DNA of 6,607 nt from positions 1-6,607 of the forward strand of contig CAJUQS010000124.1 in NCBI GenBank assembly GCA_910588365.1. Direction: 5' to 3'. Below are positions 1 through 5,400 of the stretch, in pieces (position 1 is the first letter of the stretch; every line of letters starts with the position of its first letter). A program made the position numbers and the translations under genes. The stretch comes from an uncultured Oscillospiraceae bacterium (GTDB lineage: Bacteria > Bacillota > Clostridia > Oscillospirales > Oscillospiraceae). The notes beneath the pieces were generated by a model that saw only the letters and a list, made by a program, of their open reading frames with translations, did not search any database and had not been told where the DNA came from.

Positions 1-162
1 ATTGCGCAGCTTGCCCACGGCCTTCACCACCTGGGCCGGCTCATCACCGTCCCGGACGGCCAGGCCCGCCGAGTCATAGCCCCGGTATTCCAGCTTGGCC
101 AGCCCGTCCAGCAAAATGGGGGCGGCCCGCCGCCGCCCGGTAAAGCCTACGATTCCGCACAT
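1..162 (-). CDS. glmS: Glutamine--fructose-6-phosphate aminotransferase, N-terminal part (runs off the left edge)
   Basis: This is the start of GlmS, which makes glucosamine-6-phosphate from fructose-6-phosphate and glutamine, the first committed step towards UDP-GlcNAc and peptidoglycan; it acts in the cytoplasm. The 54 visible residues begin [11 protein letters not shown], so Cys2 becomes the N-terminal nucleophile of the class II glutamine amidotransferase once Met is removed. The following [16 protein letters not shown] is the signature that separates GlmS from PurF and GltB, which share the Cys start. The family is about 600 residues long, so roughly 90 percent lies outside the window, including both sugar isomerase domains. 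The ATG at 162-160 is fixed by the need for Cys at position 2 and by a purine-rich ribosome site 8 bases upstream; an ATG at 167-165 is out of frame. The gene is divergent from glnA. Identification is firm; intactness beyond the edge cannot be judged. Confidence 0.95.
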   Translation of the reverse strand, partial: MCGIVGFTGRRRAAPILLDGLAKLEYRGYDSAGLAVRDGDEPAQVVKAVGKLRN

Positions 163-170
163 GACATGTA

Positions 171-178
171 CTCCCCCC
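171..178 (-). promoter_or_regulatory. Ribosome binding site of glmS
   Basis: On the minus strand the sequence GGGGGGAG ends 8 bases before the glmS ATG. It is a strong G-rich Shine-Dalgarno-like site and supports the chosen start codon. Confidence 0.7.
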
Positions 179-197
179 GTCGAAGCTGTTGTGCTCT

Positions 198-226
198 ATT
201 ATATTCCCATCGCGTTCCGCTGTCAA
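198..226 (-). promoter_or_regulatory. Perfect-consensus sigma-A promoter for glmS
   Basis: Read on the minus strand, TTGACA (226-221) is followed after exactly 17 bases by TATAAT (203-198). Both hexamers match the vegetative sigma factor consensus at every position. Transcription should start near 191, giving a 5' leader of only about 30 bases before the ATG at 162. That is too short for a glmS ribozyme. The promoter predicts strong, mostly constitutive transcription unless a protein bound nearby represses it. Confidence 0.88.
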
Positions 227-244
227 TTGGTTCGCCTTCAAAAC

Positions 245-270
245 TGCAAGATTAAAATATTAAACTTGCA
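245..270. repeat. Imperfect 26-bp inverted repeat (possible operator)
   Basis: Outer arms TGCAAG (245-250) and CTTGCA (265-270) are exact reverse complements. Inside them, after one mismatched A/A pair, TTAA (252-255) pairs with TTAA (260-263) around a four-base centre AATA. Ten of eleven arm positions match. The site lies 19 bases upstream of the glmS -35 box and about 72 bases upstream of the glnA -35 box, so it could bind a dimeric regulator of either gene. It is unlikely to be a terminator because no gene ends here. Palindromes arise easily in AT-rich DNA, so an operator role is only a suggestion. Confidence 0.35.
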
Positions 271-341
271 TATAAAGGTGTTGCTGTTGTGCCATATCCT
301 TGTAATACGCAATAAAATATATTTAGATTGCAAATATTGTC

Positions 342-370
342 TTGACTTTCATGCTTCTACCGGCTATACT
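342..370 (+). promoter_or_regulatory. Sigma-A promoter for the glnA operon
   Basis: TTGACT (342-347) and TATACT (365-370) are separated by 17 bases; each hexamer differs from consensus at one position. Transcription would begin near A377, giving a leader of about 89 bases before the glnA ATG. There is no other promoter of comparable quality upstream of glnA. The downstream genes show no obvious promoter of their own, so this one probably serves glnA, the ANTAR gene and at least part of gltB transcription. Confidence 0.8.
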
Positions 371-377
371 GGCCGTA

Positions 378-391
378 GTTCAGGCGTGAAC
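378..391 (+). promoter_or_regulatory. First leader hairpin of glnA, competitor of the ANTAR-like hairpin
   Basis: GUUCA (378-382) pairs perfectly with UGAAC (387-391) around the loop GGCG. The hairpin would form at the very 5' end of a transcript starting near 377. It is compatible with the terminator at 395-425 but uses GAAC (388-391), which the alternative hairpin at 383-405 needs. It could therefore be the resting conformation in which the terminator forms. The stem is only five base pairs, so this rests on geometry and not on a calculated energy. Confidence 0.35.
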
Positions 392-405
392 AATGGCGTT
401 CCGCC
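383..405 (+). promoter_or_regulatory. ANTAR-type antiterminator hairpin in the glnA leader
   Basis: GGCG (383-386) pairs with CGCC (402-405) and GAAC (388-391) with GUUC (398-401). This makes an 8-bp stem interrupted only by a bulged U387 and closed by the hexaloop AAUGGC (392-397). ANTAR proteins recognise hairpins with a six-base loop having A at position 1 and G at position 4, and this loop has both. Its 3' half (395-405) is also the 5' arm of the terminator at 395-425, so the two cannot coexist. An ANTAR protein gene lies in the same operon. The usual ANTAR target has two such hairpins in tandem; only a P1-like fold at 362-380 precedes this one, and it overlaps the -10 box. Confidence 0.55.
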
Positions 406-437
406 CCGGAAGGGGGAGGAGCGCCGATTTCTATTTT
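395..437 (+). terminator. Leader terminator (attenuator) upstream of glnA
   Basis: A long GC-rich hairpin spans 395-425. GGCGUUCC (395-402) pairs with GGAGCGCC (418-425), including one G-U pair, and CCCC (404-407) pairs with four of the G residues at 412-416 around a GGAA loop. It is followed by GAUUUCUAUUUU (426-437), a broken but U-rich tail. It lies between the promoter and the ribosome binding site at 451-457, so it would stop glnA transcription prematurely unless the 5' arm is captured by the hairpin at 383-405. The interrupted U tract suggests a modest terminator. Confidence 0.6.
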
Positions 438-450
438 GCGGGGAAACAGA

Positions 451-457
451 AAGGGGA
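451..457 (+). promoter_or_regulatory. Ribosome binding site deciding the glnA start
   Basis: AAGGGGA ends 8 bases before ATG 466. It favours this ATG over an in-frame TTG at 436, which has no comparable site at suitable distance and sits beside the terminator tail. Confidence 0.7.
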
Positions 458-465
458 TCTTATTT

Positions 466-1797
466 ATGGGCTGCAGCAGAGAGGATATCATTCGAATGGT
501 GAAAGAGGAGGATGTAAAATTCATCCGAATGCAGTTCACCGACATCTTTGGCCAGCTGAAAAACGTGGCCATCACCGCCTCCCAGATCGAGAAGGCCGTG
601 GACAACCAGATCATGATCGACGGCTCCTCCATCGAGGGGTTTGTCCGCATCAACGAGTCGGACCAGTACCTCCACCCCGACCTGGACAGCTTTGTCATCT
701 TCCCCTGGCGGCCCCAGCACGGCAAGGTGGCCCGGCTCATCTGCGACGTGTACAACCCGGACGGCACTCCCTTTGTGGGCGACCCCCGGGGGGTGCTGGA
801 GCGGGTGCTGGAGAAAGCGAAGGCCATGGGCTACGATACCTTCAACGTGGGCCCCGAGGCGGAGTTCTTCCTGTTCCAGACCGATGAGGAGGGCAAGCCC
901 ACCACCCGCACCAACGATGAGGCGGGCTATTTCGACCTGGGCCCCCTGGATCATGGGGAGTCCACCCGGCGGGAGATCTGCCTGGCGCTGGAGGAGATGG
1001 GCTATGAGATCGAGGCCAGCCACCACGAGGTGGCCCAGGGCCAGCACGAGATCGACTTCAAGTACGCCCCCGCCCTCCAGTGCGCCGACAAGATCATGAC
1101 CTTCAAGCTGGCGGTGAAGACCCTGGCTCAGAAAAACGGACTCCACGCCACCTTCATGCCCAAGCCCATCTTCGGCATCAACGGCTCGGGAATGCACACC
1201 AACATGTCCCTGTTCCGGGACGGGAAAAACGTGTTCTTCGATGAGAACGGTCCCAAGGGCCTGTCCAGGGAGGCGTATGCTTTCATCGCGGGGATACTGG
1301 CCCACATGAAGGGCATGGCCGCCGTCACCAACCCCCTGGTCAACTCCTACAAACGGCTGGTCCCCGGCTACGAGGCTCCCTGCTATCTGGCCTGGTCCGC
1401 CTCCAACCGTTCCGCCCTCATCCGCATCCCCGCCGCCCGGGGACAGGCCACCCGGGTGGAGCTGCGCTGCCCCGACCCGGCCTGCAACCCCTACCTGTCT
1501 TTGGCCGTCTGCCTGGCGGCAGGGCTGGACGGCATCGAGAAGGGGATGACTCCGCCGGAGGAGGTCACCGAGAACATCTTCGCCATGTCCCCGGTCGTTC
1601 GGAAACGCCACGGTATCGAGGCCCTGCCCGGCTCCCTGGAGGAGGCCCTCCTCGCCATGAAGAAGGACAAGCTGGTGATGGATACCCTGGGCCAGCACGT
1701 TTCCAGCCAGTACATCGCCGGAAAAGAGGCGGAGTGGGACGAGTACCGCACCCGCGTTTCCAGCTGGGAGCGGGACAAATACATGATGAACTACTGA
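466..1797 (+). CDS. glnA: Glutamine synthetase type I, alpha subtype
   Basis: GlnA condenses glutamate and ammonium to glutamine with ATP; family members are cytoplasmic dodecamers. The 443-residue protein has the usual GSI-alpha length. Visible in order: N-terminal beta-grasp region with [15 protein letters not shown] (52-66), metal-site GPEAEFF with Glu131 and Glu133, GINGSGMH with His244, the [17 protein letters not shown] flap with Glu303, and [15 protein letters not shown] of the ATP and glutamate site. The insertion typical of beta-type enzymes is absent and the position of the adenylylated Tyr is Phe372 (ENIFAMS), so control by adenylylation is not expected. Arg61 and Glu303 correspond to Bacillus residues Arg62 and Glu304, linked there to glutamine feedback inhibition. 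The ATG at 466 gives the standard N-terminus [17 protein letters not shown]. It is followed 25 bases later by the ANTAR gene with no terminator between, and it is preceded by a leader attenuator. Confidence 0.97.
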   Translation: MGCSREDIIRMVKEEDVKFIRMQFTDIFGQLKNVAITASQIEKAVDNQIMIDGSSIEGFVRINESDQYLHPDLDSFVIFPWRPQHGKVARLICDVYNPDGTPFVGDPRGVLERVLEKAKAMGYDTFNVGPEAEFFLFQTDEEGKPTTRTNDEAGYFDLGPLDHGESTRREICLALEEMGYEIEASHHEVAQGQHEIDFKYAPALQCADKIMTFKLAVKTLAQKNGLHATFMPKPIFGINGSGMHTNMSLFRDGKNVFFDENGPKGLSREAYAFIAGILAHMKGMAAVTNPLVNSYKRLVPGYEAPCYLAWSASNRSALIRIPAARGQATRVELRCPDPACNPYLSLAVCLAAGLDGIEKGMTPPEEVTENIFAMSPVVRKRHGIEALPGSLEEALLAMKKDKLVMDTLGQHVSSQYIAGKEAEWDEYRTRVSSWERDKYMMNY

Positions 1798-1822
1798 ATC
1801 TCCCGGAAGCGAGGTGAGGGCC

Positions 1823-2350
1823 ATGCGGCAGATCGTGGTGGCCTTTGAGCGCCAGTCCAACTGCGACCGGCTCCGGGAGGCGCTGGAGAGCACCGGAGAA
1901 TTTTCCTGCCTCACCTGCCGCAGCGCCGCCCAGGTGAAGCGGACGGTGGCCAAGCTGCGGCTGGACCTGGTGGTGTGCGGCTTCAAGCTGACGGACGAAA
2001 GCTGTGAGACGCTGTATTTCGACCTGCCCCAGCGGTGCGCCATGCTGATGGTGGCCCCCCAGGCCCAACTGGAGCTGTGCGCCGCGCCGGGCATATTCAA
2101 GCTGCCTGCCCCGGTGGGCCGGGGGTCGCTGCTGGCCTCGGTGCGGATGCTGGCCCAGCTGGCTCAGACCAGTCAGGCCCCCGCCCGGCGCAGCCAGGAG
2201 GAAAAGGAGCTGGTGGCGCGGGCCAAAACATTGCTGATGGAACAGGACGGCATGACGGAAGCGGAGGCTCACCGGTGGCTCCAAAAGCGGAGCATGGACC
2301 ACGGCGCGCGGCTGGCGGACACCGCCCGGCAGGTGCTGGAGAAATTTTGA
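1823..2350 (+). CDS. ANTAR-domain RNA-binding regulator with degenerate receiver domain (NitR-like)
   Basis: This 175-residue protein is probably a transcription antiterminator. Residues 1-115 resemble a response-regulator receiver fold, ending in FKLPAPV where Lys93 fits the conserved receiver Lys. The phosphorylation chemistry looks lost: the segment DLVVCG (48-53) has Gly53 where the acceptor Asp should be, and the N-terminal acidic pair is replaced in IVVAFERQ. Residues about 126-175 form the three-helix ANTAR domain, recognisable by EEKELVARAKTLLMEQDGM, EAEAHRWLQKRSMD and the closing ARLADTARQVLEKF. ANTAR domains bind paired RNA hairpins and prevent terminator formation. ATG 1823 is preferred over GTG 1814 because GAGGTG at 1811-1816 lies 6 bases upstream of it. 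Placement between glnA and gltB, plus ANTAR-like hairpins in the glnA leader, points to autoregulation of nitrogen assimilation. Without a phosphorylation site, its signal is unknown and may be a protein partner or a ligand. Confidence 0.9.
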   Translation: MRQIVVAFERQSNCDRLREALESTGEFSCLTCRSAAQVKRTVAKLRLDLVVCGFKLTDESCETLYFDLPQRCAMLMVAPQAQLELCAAPGIFKLPAPVGRGSLLASVRMLAQLAQTSQAPARRSQEEKELVARAKTLLMEQDGMTEAEAHRWLQKRSMDHGARLADTARQVLEKF

Positions 2351-2351
2351 C

Positions 2352-2377
2352 CGGGCAGAGACGCCTGACAGAACGGG
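2352..2377 (+). promoter_or_regulatory. Possible ANTAR-like hairpins in the gltB leader
   Basis: Two overlapping small hairpins can be drawn. CGGGC (2352-2356) pairs with GCCUG (2363-2367) around AGAGAC, a hexaloop with A at 1 and G at 4. Alternatively CCUG (2364-2367) pairs with CGGG (2374-2377) around ACAGAA, which also has A1 and G4. The second takes bases from both the first and the strong hairpin at 2372-2405, the same three-way logic as in the glnA leader. The stems are 4 or 5 bp with a G-U pair each, so chance is a real possibility. Confidence 0.3.
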
Positions 2378-2405
2378 ACGGCGCTCATTGGGCGGCCGTC
2401 CCGTT
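2372..2405 (+). terminator. Strong hairpin between the ANTAR gene and gltB (terminator-like or processing element)
   Basis: AACGGGACGGC (2372-2382) pairs perfectly over 11 bp with GCCGUCCCGUU (2395-2405). The 12-base loop can fold further by pairing GCUC (2383-2386) with GGGC (2390-2393). The following bases, GACUUCAUAUG, are not a proper U tract, so it may terminate poorly. It could be a partial terminator lowering gltB expression relative to glnA, a regulated attenuator, or an element that protects the 3' end of the upstream mRNA. It ends 34 bases before the gltB start, leaving the ribosome site free. Confidence 0.5.
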
Positions 2406-2438
2406 GACTTCATATGACCCCGAAAAGAGGTTTTCGCT

Positions 2439-5400
2439 ATGAGACAAAAGGAAACGGGGCCCGCGGCCCCCCTGTACGACCCCCGGTTCGAGCACGACGC
2501 CTGCGGCATTGGAGCCGTTGTGGACATCAAGGGCAGAAAGACCCATCAGACGGTGGACGACGCGCTGAAGATCGTGGAAAAGCTGGAGCACCGGGCGGGA
2601 AAGGACGCCGCAGGCGAGACCGGCGACGGCGTGGGTATTTTGCTGCAGATCTCCCACGGCTTCTTCTCCAAAGCGGCGGCGGAGCTGGGCTTTGAGCTGG
2701 GGGGCGAACGGGACTACGGGGTGGGGATGTTCTTCTTCCCCCAGGACGACCTGCGCCGGAATCAGGCCATGAAGATGTTCCAGCTCATCGCAGAGCGGGA
2801 GGGGATGGAGTTCATCGGCTGGCGGGAGGCGCCGGTATGCCCCCAGGTGCTGGGACGGAAGGCGCGGGATAAAATGCCCCGGATCGTCCAGGGCTTCGTC
2901 CGCCGCCCGGAACGGCTGGCAAAGGGGCTGGAATTCGACCGCCGCCTCTATATCGCCCGGCGGGAGTTTGAGCAGTCCAGCGGCGACACCTATGTGGCCT
3001 CCCTGTCCAGCAGGACCATCGTGTATAAGGGGATGTTCCTGGTGGGCCAGCTGCGGCAGTTCTACCTGGATCTGCAGGATGAGGACTATACCTCCGCCAT
3101 CGCCCTGGTCCATTCCCGGTTCTCCACCAACACCGATCCCTCCTGGGAGCGGGCCCACCCCAACCGGCTCATCGCCCACAATGGGGAGATCAGCACCATT
3201 CGGGGCAACGCGGACCGGATGCTGGCCCGGGAGGAGACCATGTCCTCCCCGGCGTGGGAGGGGGAGCTGGACAAGGTGTTCCCAGTGGTGGACGCCAGGG
3301 GCTCGGACTCCGCCATGCTGGACAACACCCTGGAATTTCTGGTGATGAGCGGCATGGAGCTGCCCTTGGCGGTGATGGTGTGCGTCCCGGAGCCCTGGAT
3401 GAACGACCCCAATCTCTCCCGTGCCCGCCGGGACCTGTACCAATACTACGCCGCCATGATGGAGCCCTGGGACGGCCCCGCCGCCATCCTGTTCTCCGAC
3501 GGCGACCAGGTGGGCGCGGTGCTGGACCGCAACGGCCTGCGCCCCGCCCGGTATTACCTCACCGACGACGGCCGGCTCATCCTGTCCTCCGAGGTTGGGG
3601 TGCTGGACATCGACCCTGCCCATATCCTGAAGAGATCCCGGCTGGAGCCGGGGAAAATGCTGCTGGCGGACACGGTCCAGGGCCGCGTCATCGGTGACGA
3701 GGAGCTCAAGGAGGGCTGCGCCGCCCGCAGCCCCTACGGCGAATGGCTGGACCGGGAGCTGCTCCAGCTGAAGGACCTGGCCATTCCCAACCACCGGGTG
3801 GAGACCTGCCCGCCGGAACGGCTGGCACAGGTGCAGAAGGCGTTCGGCTACACCTGGGAGGATGTCAAGGACGCCATCCTGCCCATGGCCCGGACAGGGG
3901 CGGAACCCACCGCCGCCATGGGGGCGGATATTCCCCTGGCGGTGCTGGACCGCCGGGACCGGCCGCTGTTCGACTATTTCTGCCAGCGCTTCGCCCAGGT
4001 GACCAACCCGCCCATCGACGCCATCCGGGAGGAGATCGTCACCGACACCGCGGTATACGTGGGGGATGACGGCAATCTGCTGGAGGAGCGGGCTGAAAAC
4101 TGCCGGGTGCTCCAGATCCACAACCCCATCCTCACCTCGGTGGATATGCTGAAGATCAAACACATGGACCGGCCCGGCTTCCGCGTGGAGACGGTGTCCC
4201 TGCTGTATTTCAAAAATATGCCCCTGAAGCGGGCGCTGGACCAGATGAAGCTGTCCGCCGACCGGGCCTATCGCGGCGGGGCCAATATCATCATCCTGTC
4301 CGACCGGGGGGTGGACGAAAACCACGCGGCCATCCCCTCTCTGCTGGCGGTGTCCGCCCTGGAGCAGCATCTGGTGCGCACCCGAAAGCGCACGGCGGTG
4401 TCCGTCATCCTGGAGTCCGGCGAGCCCCGGGACGTGCATCACTTTGCCGCCCTACTGGGCTACGGGGCCCGGGCGGTCAACCCCTATCTGGCCCAGGAGA
4501 CCATCGGCCGGCTCATCGACGAGGGGATGCTGGACAAGGACTTCGGGGCGGCGGTGGACGATTACAACAAAGCCATCCTGAGAGGTATCGTAAAGATCGC
4601 CTCCAAAATGGGCGTGTCTACCCTCCAGTCCTACCAGTCCGCCCAGCTCTTCGAGGCGGTGGGCATCGCCAAAGACGTGGTGGACGAATACTTTACCAAC
4701 ACCGTCTCCCGCATTGGCGGCATCGGCCTGGAGGAGATCGAGGCCATGGTGGACCGAAACCACAGCCGGGCCTTCGACCCCTTGGGGCTTGATGTGGACC
4801 TTACTTTGGACTCGGCGGGGACCCACAAGGCCCGCTCGGGACAGGAGGACCATAGGTACAGCCCCCAGGCCATCCACCTGCTCCAGCAGGCCGCCCGCAC
4901 CGGGGACTATGGCCTGTTCAAGCAGTACAGCGCCCTGGTGGACGATGAGAACTCCCCCCACACCCTCCGGGGGCTGATGGAGATGAAATACGCGGACACC
5001 CCTATCCCATTGGACGAGGTGGAGAGTGTGGAGTCCATCGTCAAGCGGTTCAAGACCGGGGCCATGAGCTACGGCTCCATCTCCCAGGAGGCCCACGAGT
5101 GTCTGGCCCAGGCCATGAATCTGCTGGGGGGCAGGTCCAACTCCGGCGAGGGGGGCGAGCTGCCCGAGCGGCTGCGAAACGGCCTCCGCTGCTCCGCCAT
5201 CAAGCAGGTGGCGTCGGGCCGGTTCGGGGTCACCAGCGAGTACCTGGTGAGTGCCCAGGAGCTCCAGATCAAAATGGCCCAGGGGGCCAAGCCCGGCGAG
5301 GGCGGCCACCTGCCTGGAAAGAAGGTGTACCCCTGGATCGCCAAGACCCGCTGCTCCACCCCCGGCGTGCCGCTGATCTCCCCGCCGCCCCACCATGACA

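Larger units (their letters stand above)
163..465. other. Divergent intergenic region glmS/glnA with AT-rich core
   Basis: These 303 bases contain no convincing gene. The core at 241-340 has only 27 G/C bases in 100, in sharp contrast to the GC-rich flanking genes. It holds the glmS promoter and leader on the left, an imperfect dyad at 245-270, a degenerate direct repeat (TAAAATAT then TTGCAtAT at 253-273 and TTGCAaAT at 313-335), the glnA promoter at 342-370, and a structured glnA leader from about 377 to 465. The AT richness is compatible with promoter melting, an UP-element-like role or regulator binding. Confidence 0.8.

Noticed and set aside
281..308. Alternative upstream glnA promoter TTGCTG-16-TAATAC
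   Set aside because: The -10 matches consensus at only three positions; it is far weaker than the promoter at 342-370. It is kept in mind only because a longer transcript would include the P1-like hairpin.
301..317. GlnR/TnrA-like box TGTAA-N7-TAAAA in the glnA upstream region
   Set aside because: It misses one fixed base of TGTNA-N7-TNACA, lies in AT-rich DNA where such matches are frequent, and no GlnR gene is in view.
436..465. Extension of GlnA to an in-frame TTG start at 436, adding ten residues
   Set aside because: The extension [10 protein letters not shown] is not part of known GlnA N-termini, and the ribosome site at 451-457 is correctly spaced for ATG 466.
393..887. Open plus-strand frame from ATG 393 across the glnA leader into glnA, a possible leader peptide
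   Set aside because: No ribosome binding site precedes ATG 393, the ATG lies inside the hexaloop of the leader hairpin, and the frame merely continues as a shadow of glnA.
1814..1822. GTG 1814 as start of the ANTAR protein
   Set aside because: It sits within the ribosome binding site GAGGTGAGG that serves ATG 1823, and the receiver strand begins directly after ATG 1823 (MRQIVVAF).
460..2100. Long open frame on the minus strand opposite glnA and the ANTAR gene, with similar long frames opposite gltB (2385-4442 and 4452-6581)
   Set aside because: They lie antisense to genes with clear family motifs, their translations are low-complexity and rich in Gly, His, Gln and Val with no recognisable domain, and GC-rich coding DNA commonly leaves such open antisense frames.
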